Below are positions 35,253 to 43,430 of a stretch of DNA of 64,000 bases, one piece after another. The first letter of the stretch is position 1. Each line of letters begins with the position of its first letter. The translations under genes and the position numbers were made by a program. This stretch comes from Pyrinomonadaceae bacterium (GTDB taxonomy: Bacteria > Acidobacteriota > Blastocatellia > Pyrinomonadales > Pyrinomonadaceae). The notes below the pieces were generated by a model that ran no database searches, was not told the origin of the DNA, and saw nothing but the letters and a program-made list of their open reading frames with translations. The stretch covers positions 186,001 to 250,000 of the forward strand of contig JANQRU010000004.1 in assembly GCA_028284415.1 (NCBI GenBank), in the 5' to 3' direction.

Positions 35253-35708
35253 ATGAAAACACATATTTCACTAAATGTAAGTAATGTAGAGAAAAGTATT
35301 GAATTTTATACAAAAATGTTAGGGATTGATCCAGTTAAAATCAAACCTGATTACGCAAAATTTGATGTAGCCAATCCACCTTTAAATTTAACGATGAATC
35401 AAACAGAGTTTGAAAAAGGTGGATCATTATCACACCTAGGCGTTCAGGTTCGCTCAACCAAAGACGTAGAAACAATTAGTAAGCGCTGGGAAGAGACAGG
35501 GCTTTTGACTTTACCCGAAATGGGAACTGATTGCTGTTATGCACTACAAGATAAAGTTTGGGTTTCTGATCCTGACGGAAACAGCTGGGAGGTTTTCACA
35601 GTTTTGGAAGATACTGAAGGCGAGATAAATGAAGCATCCAGTTGTTGCACACCTATGCCTGAAAAAGTTTCGATTGAGGGTTCGCAAAAAGAAACAGTTT
35701 GTTGTTAA
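35253..35708 (+). CDS. ArsI/CadI-type vicinal-oxygen-chelate metalloenzyme (organoarsenical C-As lyase-like)
   Basis: A 151-residue protein; ATG 35253 follows a GGAGG at 35241-35245, while the in-frame ATG 24 bases upstream has none. It is a vicinal-oxygen-chelate fold with metal ligands His5, His61 and Glu113, and the signature TDCCYALQDKVWVSDPDGNSWE, whose Cys94-Cys95 pair corresponds to the substrate-binding pair of ArsI. ArsI cleaves the C-As bond of trivalent methyl or aromatic arsenicals; the close homologue CadI is linked to cadmium. Two additional vicinal pairs occur near the end (Cys131-132, Cys150-151). It is first in the operon, so an organoarsenical role is likely though not proven. 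Confidence 0.85.
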   Translation: MKTHISLNVSNVEKSIEFYTKMLGIDPVKIKPDYAKFDVANPPLNLTMNQTEFEKGGSLSHLGVQVRSTKDVETISKRWEETGLLTLPEMGTDCCYALQDKVWVSDPDGNSWEVFTVLEDTEGEINEASSCCTPMPEKVSIEGSQKETVCC

Positions 35709-35717
35709 ATTATCCGC

Positions 35718-36896
35718 ATGAGCGAAAAATCTTTTTTGACAAAAGTTGTTCACGCAGGCGAAGACACAACTAAACACGAAGGGGCATTGTCAGTTCCCAT
35801 TTACAATGCCTCAACTTTTGCATTTACTGATGCAGATGAAGGACGGGCAATCCACAATTATGAAAAACCCGGCTATTTTTACGGACGTCTTGGAAATCCA
35901 ACTCAAGAGGCTCTGGAAAATGCCGTCGCCGAATTAGAAAATGGCGAATCTGGAATTGCTTTTGCTTCGGGAATGGCAGCAATCTCTGCTGCGGTTTTAA
36001 GTCTTATCAAAACAGGTGAACACATTGTTGCTCTTAGTTCGATGTATTCGACAAGTTCTATGCTCTTTCAGCAAATCTCTGAAGATCTAAGAATTTTCGT
36101 AACCTTTATTGATGCAACTGATTCAGAAAACTACAAAAATGCAATCCGCCCTGAAACCCGCATGTTTTGGGTTGAAACACCTTCTAATCCCGGATTAAAT
36201 ATTACAGACATATCTGCCGTAACGGATATTGCAAAAGAAAATAAGATCACAACAGTCGCAGATAACACTTTTGCGACACCTTTTAACCAAAACCCGCTTG
36301 ATCTAGGGACTGATTTGGTCATTCATTCTGCGACGAAATATCTCGGAGGACATAGCGATTTAACTGCTGGTGTTTTGATTGGTAAATCAACAGAACTTGT
36401 TGATAGAGTTTATAAAAAAGGCGTTAAGCTTCTTGGCGGAGGAATCGCCCCGCAAGTTGCGTGGCTTGTTTTACGGGGAATCAAGACTTTAGCATTACGA
36501 ATGAAACAAGACAACGAGAATGCATATGCTATAGCGAATATGTTACAATCTCATCCGAAAGTAAAAGAGGTCTTTTATCCCGGTTTAGAAACACATGAAA
36601 ATCATGAGATTGCCAAGAAACAAATGCGTGGATTTGGCGGGATGGTTTCGTTTGATGTCGGTGGAATTGAGGAAGGCAAACGTCTCATAAACAATACCAA
36701 ACTTTGTTCGATTGCCACGTCTCTTGGCGGAGTGGAAACAATATTGCAGCATTCAGCTTCGATGACACATTCAACACTTTCAAAAGAAGAAAGAGAAAAA
36801 GCCGGAATCTCAGACGGTTTAATCAGGCTTTCTGTCGGGATTGAAGATAAAAAAGACTTAATAAGAGATTTGGAGCAAGCTTTAGAAAAGGTTTAA
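35718..36896 (+). CDS. PLP-dependent trans-sulfuration enzyme (Cys/Met metabolism family) within the arsenic operon
   Basis: A 392-residue fold-type I enzyme. Landmarks are YGRLGNPT (phosphate-binding Tyr and Arg), ASGMAAISA, VETPSNP, ADNTFATPF, and the PLP lysine in HSATKYLGGHSDLTAG. The family includes cystathionine gamma-synthase, cystathionine gamma-lyase and methionine gamma-lyase. The Tyr at the methionine-lyase position is present (SSMYST), but the typical Cys after it is Ser, so the exact reaction is open. It starts 9 bases after the ArsI-like gene and shares one base with the aquaporin start. It might supply cysteine or sulfide for thiol-based arsenic handling. Confidence 0.88.
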   Translation: MSEKSFLTKVVHAGEDTTKHEGALSVPIYNASTFAFTDADEGRAIHNYEKPGYFYGRLGNPTQEALENAVAELENGESGIAFASGMAAISAAVLSLIKTGEHIVALSSMYSTSSMLFQQISEDLRIFVTFIDATDSENYKNAIRPETRMFWVETPSNPGLNITDISAVTDIAKENKITTVADNTFATPFNQNPLDLGTDLVIHSATKYLGGHSDLTAGVLIGKSTELVDRVYKKGVKLLGGGIAPQVAWLVLRGIKTLALRMKQDNENAYAIANMLQSHPKVKEVFYPGLETHENHEIAKKQMRGFGGMVSFDVGGIEEGKRLINNTKLCSIATSLGGVETILQHSASMTHSTLSKEEREKAGISDGLIRLSVGIEDKKDLIRDLEQALEKV

Positions 36897-37576
36897 TGAA
36901 TTTAGCCAGAAAATTTACGGCAGAGTTTATCGGAACAGCAGGGCTTTTAGCGGTCGTTGTTGGTTCAGGAATAATGGGCGAAAATTTAGCGGACGGAAAT
37001 GTCGCTATTGCTCTGCTTGCAAATACAATCGCAACCGGAGCAGGACTTGCCTTTTTAATCTGGAGTTTTATAGATATATCAGGAGCACATTTTAATCCTG
37101 CTGTAACTCTAACGGAAATGGCTCGTGGCGGTTTAAGTTGGAAAGATGGAATTTACTATTTGGTTGCACAAATCACAGGAGGCTTTTTTGGTGTTGGTTT
37201 GGCAAATTTAATGTTTGAACTTCCCGTCTATTCAGCTTCGACTAAAATTCGCACAGGTGGTTCGCAGTTTTTAGCAGAGGTTGTCGCAACCTTTGGTTTA
37301 ATTGCGGTTATACACTGTGGAGTCAGATTCCGTCCGAATAAGATTGCGTTGATGGTAGCCTTGTACATTACTGCGGCTTATTGGTTTACAAGTTCTACGT
37401 CATTTGCAAATCCAGCAGTAACCTTAGCCCGTTCCGCGTCAAATACATTTGCAGGGATTATGCCGCAAAATGTACCTTTATTTTTACTGGCTCAAATTAT
37501 TGGAGCATTTTTGGCTCTCTTTGTATTTACATGGTTATTGAAAGAAGAAAAGGAAGAGGAAATATCAAATGCCTAA
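36896..37576 (+). CDS. aqpS: Aquaporin/glycerol-facilitator family protein of arsenic operons (AqpS-like)
   Basis: A 226-residue MIP-family channel with six membrane helices and both half-helix motifs: GAHFNPAVTLTE (NPA at about 67-69) and SFANPAVTLARS (NPA at about 172-174, with the selectivity-filter Arg179). Such channels next to arsC conduct As(OH)3; in Sinorhizobium meliloti AqpS replaces an arsenite pump by letting internally produced arsenite leak out. Here there is likewise no ArsB or Acr3. It overlaps the previous gene by 1 base and arsC by 8 bases. Confidence 0.9.
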   Translation: MNLARKFTAEFIGTAGLLAVVVGSGIMGENLADGNVAIALLANTIATGAGLAFLIWSFIDISGAHFNPAVTLTEMARGGLSWKDGIYYLVAQITGGFFGVGLANLMFELPVYSASTKIRTGGSQFLAEVVATFGLIAVIHCGVRFRPNKIALMVALYITAAYWFTSSTSFANPAVTLARSASNTFAGIMPQNVPLFLLAQIIGAFLALFVFTWLLKEEKEEEISNA

Positions 37577-37994
37577 GAAAAGTATTTTAATTTTATGCAC
37601 AGGAAATTCTGCACGTTCCCAAATGACGGAAGGACTCTTAAAACATATCGCTTCAAACGAATATGATATTTACAGTGCCGGAACAGAACCAAGTATTGTT
37701 CGCCCCGAAGCGATTGAAGCACTGAAAGAATTGGCTTTAGACATTTCAGATTACCGCTCAAAGTCCGTTGATGAATTTGAAGGTAAAGAAATCGACTATG
37801 TCTTGACCGTTTGTGATAATGCCCGTCGAATTTGTCCACATTTTCCTGCCAAAACTAATGTAATTCATAAATCATTTGAAGACCCCGCAGCAATTGAAGG
37901 TGATGAAGCCACGAGATTAAAAGCATTTAGAAAAGTTAGAGATGAAATTAATATGTATCTATCGACTTTTTTGGAAGGAATCAAAAATAACTAA
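37569..37994 (+). CDS. arsC: Arsenate reductase, thioredoxin-coupled (low-molecular-weight phosphatase type)
   Basis: A 141-residue ArsC of the Staphylococcus/Bacillus pI258 type. The P-loop is CTGNSARSQM, with nucleophile Cys10, and the redox pair is in LTVCDNARRICPHFP (Cys82 and Cys89); all three catalytic cysteines are present. It reduces arsenate to arsenite with electrons from thioredoxin. It is last in the operon and overlaps the aquaporin gene by 8 bases, which couples arsenite production to its exit channel. Confidence 0.95.
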   Translation: MPKKSILILCTGNSARSQMTEGLLKHIASNEYDIYSAGTEPSIVRPEAIEALKELALDISDYRSKSVDEFEGKEIDYVLTVCDNARRICPHFPAKTNVIHKSFEDPAAIEGDEATRLKAFRKVRDEINMYLSTFLEGIKNN

Positions 37995-38023
37995 TCAGTT
38001 TCTCAATATTTCAGTCAATTTTC

Positions 38024-38043
38024 TGTAGGTAGAAACACCTACA
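38024..38043. promoter_or_regulatory. Inverted repeat TGTAGGT-N6-ACCTACA
   Basis: A perfect 7-bp dyad 30 bases after arsC and 55 bases before a truncated response-regulator start. It has no T run, so it is more likely a protein-binding site than a terminator. Assignment is inference. Confidence 0.5.
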
Positions 38044-38097
38044 CTTATTTTCGAAATCTTCTTTTACAATTCAACATTATTCTCAAATAGTTAAGGG

Positions 38098-38205
38098 GTG
38101 AAGATATTAATTATTGAAGATGATCAGGAGATACAGCAAATGATTCATATGTTTTTGCCTGATATTTATCCTAAAACCTTTCAAAAACCCCTCAAATGGG
38201 GGTAG
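38098..38205 (+). pseudogene. Truncated response-regulator receiver fragment
   Basis: GTG at 38098 starts a 35-residue frame, MKILIIEDDQEIQQMIHMFL followed by PDIY, then unrelated residues and TAG at 38203. The first 20 or so residues are the beginning of a CheY-like receiver domain: a first strand, the acidic pair Asp8-Asp9 and the first helix. The phosphorylated Asp, the rest of the domain and the DNA-binding domain are missing. It appears to be the stump of a NarL- or OmpR-type regulator gene truncated by a deletion, with palindromic sites on both sides. Confidence 0.6.
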
Positions 38206-38226
38206 AATTACCCAAACAAAATGGGT
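38187..38226. promoter_or_regulatory. Tandem ACCC-N9-GGGT palindromes upstream of the porin-like gene
   Basis: Two 17-bp palindromes, ACCCCTCAAATGGGGGT (38187-38203) and ACCCAAACAAAATGGGT (38210-38226), with centres 23 bp apart, about two helix turns. They lie about 100 bases before the porin-like gene and look like operators for a dimeric regulator. Confidence 0.55.
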
Positions 38227-38324
38227 GGAAACACGCATTTTTAAAAGCCACTTTTTTTGTAAACTCAGAAACCATTTTTTATGAAGTATCAGAAGTCTAA
38301 TTTTATTTACTTGGAGAAAATATT

Positions 38325-39113
38325 ATGAAAACTAGATTTTTCAGAGTTTTTTTGATTCTAATTACTATTACGTTATCTTTTGGGTCGATCTTAGCTCAGG
38401 ATGAAAAAGAAAATTACATTGGCGTAAAAGGTGGCATAAGCATACCTCAGTTAAGTGGTGGCGATGACAATATTCTGAGCCGTGACTTCAAATCCCGCAT
38501 TGCACCTAATTTCGGAGCTTTTGTCGAAATCGGTGTAACCGAAAAATTTTCTATCCAGCCAGAAGTTAATTTTGCCGGACAGGGTGGAAAACGCACTGGA
38601 GTTCAGCCAATTACGCAAAATCCTCCGGGGCTACCCCAACTTCCTCCGGGAAATTTCTTCTTCGGTGATTTTGAAAATACTGCTGAATTAAATTATTTGG
38701 AAGTCCCTGTTTTGGCTAAATATAAATTCGGCAAGAAAGACAAACCGAGAGTTTATGTAAATGGCGGTTTATTTTATGGACGTTTGCTCACGGCAAAAAC
38801 TAAAACAAAAGGAACAAGCACAATTTTCCTTGATGAAGCAGGTCAAGTGCCTCTGCTTTTACCGCCAAACGGAACGCCTGTCCCAGACATAGATTTTACT
38901 GCTACAACTGATATAAAAGATGATGTCAACAAAAATAATCTTGGTGTTACAGGTGGCGGAGGAATCGAAATTCCTGTCGGTAAAAACTATATTTTGATTG
39001 ATGCGAGAGTTTCGAGAGGTTTCAAAAATATCCAGAAAGACACAATCAGAAACGGTGCGAGCAAAACAGGAAATCTCGTAATTTCATTTGGTTATGCCTT
39101 TAACTTGGACTAA
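38325..39113 (+). CDS. Porin-family outer-membrane beta-barrel protein (PorT/OmpA-like barrel)
   Basis: A 262-residue protein with a signal peptide (to about 25, GSILAQ). The mature start ENYIGVKGGISIPQLSG, followed by FGAFVEIGVTEKFSIQPEVNFAGQGGKR, LNYLEVPVLAKYKF and VYVNGGLFYGRLL, are alternating strands of an eight-stranded barrel typical of PorT-like outer-membrane proteins; it ends with LVISFGYAFNLD. It has a TTGGAGAA ribosome site. Tandem palindromes lie upstream, so it may be regulated by an envelope response system. Ligand or role unknown. Confidence 0.82.
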   Translation: MKTRFFRVFLILITITLSFGSILAQDEKENYIGVKGGISIPQLSGGDDNILSRDFKSRIAPNFGAFVEIGVTEKFSIQPEVNFAGQGGKRTGVQPITQNPPGLPQLPPGNFFFGDFENTAELNYLEVPVLAKYKFGKKDKPRVYVNGGLFYGRLLTAKTKTKGTSTIFLDEAGQVPLLLPPNGTPVPDIDFTATTDIKDDVNKNNLGVTGGGGIEIPVGKNYILIDARVSRGFKNIQKDTIRNGASKTGNLVISFGYAFNLD

Positions 39114-39163
39114 TTTTTGAATGATTTTTAGAAAAAGAACTTTTTTCTTAAAAGATTCAAACC

Positions 39164-39197
39164 AAAAAAGAGCGTGAAATTAATCACACTCTTTTTT
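39164..39197. terminator. Bidirectional terminator between the porin-like and Spy-like genes
   Basis: A stem AAAAGAGCGTGA / TCACACTCTTTT with one mismatch and a 6-base loop, flanked by A and T runs. Confidence 0.8.
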
Positions 39198-39242
39198 GCT
39201 CTAACTAAGGAGAAGATCAACTAACTTTTTTGCCGATAAAAC

Positions 39243-39782
39243 TTAGTTGTCTTGTGGTTGGGAGTTTTGTCGCCGTTCTTGCCAGCGTTTCTTGCGTTCT
39301 TCCATACGTTTTTTACGCTCAGCTCTTTGAGTTTCGAGTTGTTGGCGTTGTTCGTCTGTCAGAACAGCGAGAATAGAATCTCTTAATTGTTTGTTAGAAG
39401 CCTTTGCTTGCTCTCTCATTTCGCTTAATCTTGCTTGGTCAGCTTCTGTAAGCGAACCTTCGCGTCTTTTCATCATTAATGAGCGGAATTCTTCACGATT
39501 GCCTTGATTTCCTGCTTTGTGAGCTTCTCTCAATGATTTAATCTGTGATTTTTGGTCATCAGTCAAATTCAATTGGCTAAGACCGCGCATTCCTCTCATT
39601 CCACGCTTCCCACGCATTCCGCGTTTGCCACGTTTACCAAACTTCCCACGTTTTTTTTCTACGGGAGAAACTTGACTGTTGTCATCACTTGGAGGTGTTT
39701 CCTGTGCTGAAACAAATGTGCTGAAAGCAAAGAATGCAAATGCAACTGTTAGTACCGATAAAAACTTTCGTCCGTATGACAT
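39243..39782 (-). CDS. Spy/CpxP-like periplasmic protein with LTxxQ motif and Arg/Gly/Met repeats
   Basis: A 179-residue protein with a signal peptide (to about 26, FVSAQ). Mature residues about 43-68 are a basic repeat of KRGMRG-type units, then LNLTDDQKSQIKSLREAH starts a helical LTxxQ region; a second motif, LTDEQRQQLETQRAERKKR, closes it. Spy/CpxP relatives are envelope-stress chaperones or sensors, usually acidic to neutral; the strongly basic repeat here is unusual. Ribosome site GAGGG. It is divergent from dxs. Confidence 0.8.
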   Translation of the reverse strand: MSYGRKFLSVLTVAFAFFAFSTFVSAQETPPSDDNSQVSPVEKKRGKFGKRGKRGMRGKRGMRGMRGLSQLNLTDDQKSQIKSLREAHKAGNQGNREEFRSLMMKRREGSLTEADQARLSEMREQAKASNKQLRDSILAVLTDEQRQQLETQRAERKKRMEERKKRWQERRQNSQPQDN

Positions 39783-39954
39783 ATTTTTTAATTCCCTCTC
39801 AAATATAAGTTTAGATTTTTGAACTATCTGCCTACTTAGACGTTACAAACTCTCGTTTGGTCGAAAAAAATTTGAATAAAAGTTCTATTTATCATTTAAC
39901 ATTTAAGAAACAGAGCGATAAAATGCGAAGACGAAGGGAAAATTTATAGATTTT

Positions 39955-41889
39955 ATGAGATTTTTATCAGAAATAGATTCACCTGCCGACCTGCGTCAGC
40001 TTAAAGTTGAAGACTTACAAGAGGTGGCAGATGAAGTTAGACATTTTTTACTGGAGACTTGTTCACGAATCGGGGGACATACAGGGGCTTCGTTAGGAGC
40101 GGTTGAATTGGCAGTAGCGATGCATTATGCATTTGAAACTCCAAAAGACCGATTGGTTTGGGACGTAGGACATCAAGCTTACGCACACAAAATATTGACG
40201 GGTCGAAAAGACCTTATGAATACCATCAAGCAGTATGGTGGCTTAAGTCCTTTTTTAAAAAGGGACGAATCCGAATATGACACTTTCGGAGCAGGGCATG
40301 CTTCAACTTCAATTTCCGCTGCACTTGGAATGGCAATCGCCCGTGACAAGCTTGATGAAGATTTTCATGTTTGTGCATTGATTGGAGATTCTTCTTTGGC
40401 TGGCGGAATGGCGATGGAAGCCATAAACCAAGCAGGACATCTAAAATCGCGTCTGATCGTTATCTTAAATGATAATGAAATGTCTATTGCTCCTGCTGTT
40501 GGAGCTCTGACCGGATATTTAAATAGAATTAAGGAAGCTCAAAGTTATCAACACTTAAAAGAAGAAATTGGCGATACGCTCGACTCAGTTCCGGGAGTCG
40601 GACATAGTTTGAGAAAAGCCGCTAAGTCATTTAAGGATGCAATTGCGGCGGCAGTTCTTCCAGGGGCTTTGGTCAATGAACTTGGATTTAAGTATATAGG
40701 TTACGTTGATGGACACAATGTTCCTGCAATGGTCAAAGCCTTGGAAGAAGCTAAACAAATTAAAGATGGTCCAGTCATCGTTCATGCATTAACCAAGAAA
40801 GGAAAAGGCTATCCATCACTCGAAGATAATTATTATGCTTGGCACGCAACAGGTCCTTTCGATCTTGAAACAGGAAAGGCTGTCAAAAAAACGAGCAGTA
40901 AACCTTCTCCGCCAACCTACACAAAAGTTTTTGGACAAACCATGTGCGAAATAATGGAGAAAGATGAAAAAGTTGTTGCATTAACAGCCGCGATGCCTGA
41001 TGGGACTGGTGTTGACCAAGTTCTCGAACAATTTCCTGAAAGGTCTTTTGACGTTGGAATTGCTGAACAACATGCCGTTACATTCTGTGCGGGAATGGCA
41101 ACAGAAGGTTTAAAACCTGTTGCGGCAATTTATTCTACATTTTTACAAAGAGGTTTTGACCAAGTAATTCACGATGTTGCTCTACAAGATTTAGATGTAA
41201 CTTTTGCAATGGACAGAGCAGGAATCGTCGGTGCGGATGGACCCACCCACCACGGTTTATTGGATATTGCTTATTTCCGAGGCTATCCAAATATGACTCT
41301 GATGGCTCCGAAAGATGAAGCCGAAATGCGGGATATGCTTTTGACTTCAATCGAACACAAAGGTCCTGTAGCAATCAGATACCCAAGAGGAGCAGGCGTA
41401 GGAGCTGATATTTCAAACGAACCAAAAGTGCTCGAAATCGGAAAATCGGAAATCCTCAAAGAAGGAAACGGAATTGCTATACTTGCTTATGGTTCGATGG
41501 TTTATCCTGCACTTGAGGCAGCTGATGAACTTGAAAAAGATGGGATTGATGCAAGTGTAATCAACGCACGTTTTGTAAAACCGCTTGATTCAGAGTTGAT
41601 TTTAACTTTGGCTCAAACCAATCATCTGCTCGTAACAGTAGAAGAAGCGTATCTAGCCGCAGGTTTCGGTTCTGCCGTGATGGAGCTTTTAGAAGAAAAC
41701 TTAATGCAAGACACTATTAAAGTTGTCCGTATGGGAGTTCCTGATAGAATCATTACTCATGGTGATCCGAACCTTCTGCGTGCGAAGTATGGACTGGATG
41801 CGGATGGCATTTACACCAAAGTAAAAGAAACCATTGAAATTTTAGAGGAACGAAAGATCGGTAAAAAGCGTCGAAAGGTTATCGGATAA
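39955..41889 (+). CDS. dxs: 1-deoxy-D-xylulose-5-phosphate synthase
   Basis: A 644-residue enzyme of normal length that condenses pyruvate with glyceraldehyde 3-phosphate, the first step of the MEP isoprenoid pathway. Seen: RIGGHTGASLGAVELAVAMHYAF, VWDVGHQAYAHKILTGR, the thiamine-diphosphate motif GDSSLAGGMAMEAINQAG...LNDNEMSIAP (GDS in place of the more usual GDG), the catalytic Glu in DVGIAEQHAVTFCAGMA, and GADGPTHHGLLDIAYFR in the second domain. The start ATG at 39955 fits the family. The disulfide-relay genes follow 35 bases after the stop and may share its transcript. Confidence 0.95.
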   Translation: MRFLSEIDSPADLRQLKVEDLQEVADEVRHFLLETCSRIGGHTGASLGAVELAVAMHYAFETPKDRLVWDVGHQAYAHKILTGRKDLMNTIKQYGGLSPFLKRDESEYDTFGAGHASTSISAALGMAIARDKLDEDFHVCALIGDSSLAGGMAMEAINQAGHLKSRLIVILNDNEMSIAPAVGALTGYLNRIKEAQSYQHLKEEIGDTLDSVPGVGHSLRKAAKSFKDAIAAAVLPGALVNELGFKYIGYVDGHNVPAMVKALEEAKQIKDGPVIVHALTKKGKGYPSLEDNYYAWHATGPFDLETGKAVKKTSSKPSPPTYTKVFGQTMCEIMEKDEKVVALTAAMPDGTGVDQVLEQFPERSFDVGIAEQHAVTFCAGMATEGLKPVAAIYSTFLQRGFDQVIHDVALQDLDVTFAMDRAGIVGADGPTHHGLLDIAYFRGYPNMTLMAPKDEAEMRDMLLTSIEHKGPVAIRYPRGAGVGADISNEPKVLEIGKSEILKEGNGIAILAYGSMVYPALEAADELEKDGIDASVINARFVKPLDSELILTLAQTNHLLVTVEEAYLAAGFGSAVMELLEENLMQDTIKVVRMGVPDRIITHGDPNLLRAKYGLDADGIYTKVKETIEILEERKIGKKRRKVIG

Positions 41890-41924
41890 AATTATAAATT
41901 TACAGAGAGTATTAAATTAAGTAA

Positions 41925-42794
41925 ATGGCAAACGAAGAAACAAAAAAAGAAACAGGTAGCGGTGTTGTTCCGTTTTTGATCATCGGTGGAATTTTTCTTG
42001 CTACGGTTGTAGGAATTTGGTGGATTTCACAATCGGATGACAGCAGTACTGCCCAGAGCAACACTGCTAACAACAACTCTACACAACCAAAGGATAATCG
42101 AATAGCAAATTACAATAATGCCCCTGCGGGAGCAACACCTGCACACTTCAAGGGTTCGGCAACTTCCCCTGTTGTAATTGAGGAATTCGCAGATTTTCAA
42201 TGCCCGACTTGTGCGGTTGTTCATCCTAAGATGAATGAAATAAATGCCAAATATGGAAGTCGCGTTAAATTTATATTCCGTAACTTCCCTCTGACAAACA
42301 TTCATCCAAATGCATATGGTGCAGCGGTTGCGTCAGAAGCAGCGGGATTGCAGGGAAAATTCTGGCAGATGCAGGATATTTTATTCAGAAATCAAAGCCA
42401 ATGGTCAAATTCTCAAAATGCTAAGCAGCAATTTGAAGATTATGCTCAGAAAATCGGTCTCGATGTTGAAAGATTCAGTAATGATATGTTGGCAATGAAT
42501 ACAAAACAGCGCGTTGATTTCGATATTCAGAGAGCCAGAGCTTTAAATATAACCTCAACTCCAACGGTTTTGATCAATGGTGCACCAGTTCCATTCCAAC
42601 AAATGGAAGTTGATCAAATGAGTACATTGATTGACGCTGAGCTGGCAAAGTTCGATTCTCAAAAAGATTCACAAACCAAATCTGAAAATGACTCATCAGA
42701 GAAGAAAGATGAATCTTCAGATGAGAAAAAAGACGAAGAGAAATCTGAAGAGAAAAAAGAAGACGAACCTAAAAAAGAAACTGAAGAAAAATAG
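41925..42794 (+). CDS. DsbA-family thioredoxin-fold disulfide oxidoreductase, membrane-anchored
   Basis: A 289-residue protein with an N-terminal membrane anchor (about 14-32, VVPFLIIGGIFLATVVGIWWI), a Ser/Asn/Thr-rich linker and a DsbA/Bdb-like thioredoxin domain (about 75-245). The active site is ADFQCPTCAVVHP (CPTC), and the cis-proline loop is ITSTPTVLINGAPV. A tail of about 40 residues of Lys, Glu, Ser and Asp ends the protein. The VKOR gene begins directly after its stop codon, so the pair forms an electron relay: this protein oxidises substrates outside the membrane and VKOR re-oxidises it. Confidence 0.92.
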   Translation: MANEETKKETGSGVVPFLIIGGIFLATVVGIWWISQSDDSSTAQSNTANNNSTQPKDNRIANYNNAPAGATPAHFKGSATSPVVIEEFADFQCPTCAVVHPKMNEINAKYGSRVKFIFRNFPLTNIHPNAYGAAVASEAAGLQGKFWQMQDILFRNQSQWSNSQNAKQQFEDYAQKIGLDVERFSNDMLAMNTKQRVDFDIQRARALNITSTPTVLINGAPVPFQQMEVDQMSTLIDAELAKFDSQKDSQTKSENDSSEKKDESSDEKKDEEKSEEKKEDEPKKETEEK

Positions 42795-43253
42795 ATGAGT
42801 GTTAAGAGAAAAGAAAATAAAACCAATCCGGTCGCAAAATACGCGATCTTTGCGACCATTTTTTCTTTGGTCGGATTAGCTGATTCTGCTTATCTGACAG
42901 CAAAACACTTTACGGATAAAAATGTTCCCTGCAATCTGATCACGGGCTGCGAGCAGGTTTTGAAAAGTTCCTACGCGGAATTTTTCGGGATTCCGACAGC
43001 TGCTTTTGGTGCATTAGCTTATTTTTTAGTCTTTAGTTTAGCGATCTTAACTTTTTACGGAAATACAAAGCTTTGGGCGTTGCTAGGCGGGATTGTTGCT
43101 ATAATGTCAGTTTTCACAATTTGGCTTATTTATCTACAAGCATTTGTCATTGGAGCATTCTGCCAATTCTGTTTAATATCTGCCGGAACAACTTTTAGCC
43201 TCTTAATTACATATCTCCTCTCAAAATATTTTATTAAACCTACATTAAAATAA
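42795..43253 (+). CDS. Vitamin K epoxide reductase (VKOR) family protein, partner of the DsbA-like enzyme
   Basis: A 152-residue protein with four membrane helices. The two VKOR cysteine pairs are visible: the loop pair in VPCNLITGCEQVLKSS (followed by the conserved Ser in YAEFFGIPTAAFG) and the CxxC active site in GAFCQFCLISA. VKOR passes electrons from a DsbA-like partner to quinone. There is no gap between the two genes (stop 42792-42794, start 42795), strongly suggesting one functional unit in place of DsbB. Confidence 0.93.
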   Translation: MSVKRKENKTNPVAKYAIFATIFSLVGLADSAYLTAKHFTDKNVPCNLITGCEQVLKSSYAEFFGIPTAAFGALAYFLVFSLAILTFYGNTKLWALLGGIVAIMSVFTIWLIYLQAFVIGAFCQFCLISAGTTFSLLITYLLSKYFIKPTLK

Positions 43254-43430
43254 CTCCAGCCTTTTCAACATTTACACTTCACTTATGTAAGTTCTCCTAA
43301 AAAAACAATAATTTTTTTTCATTTTTTGAATCTAATCGAGAAATATCTCCGAATATCAATAACACAAGGCGAAAAACAAAATATACAGCCTTAGAATAAC
43401 TAAATTTAGAACGAACATAGGGAGAATAAA

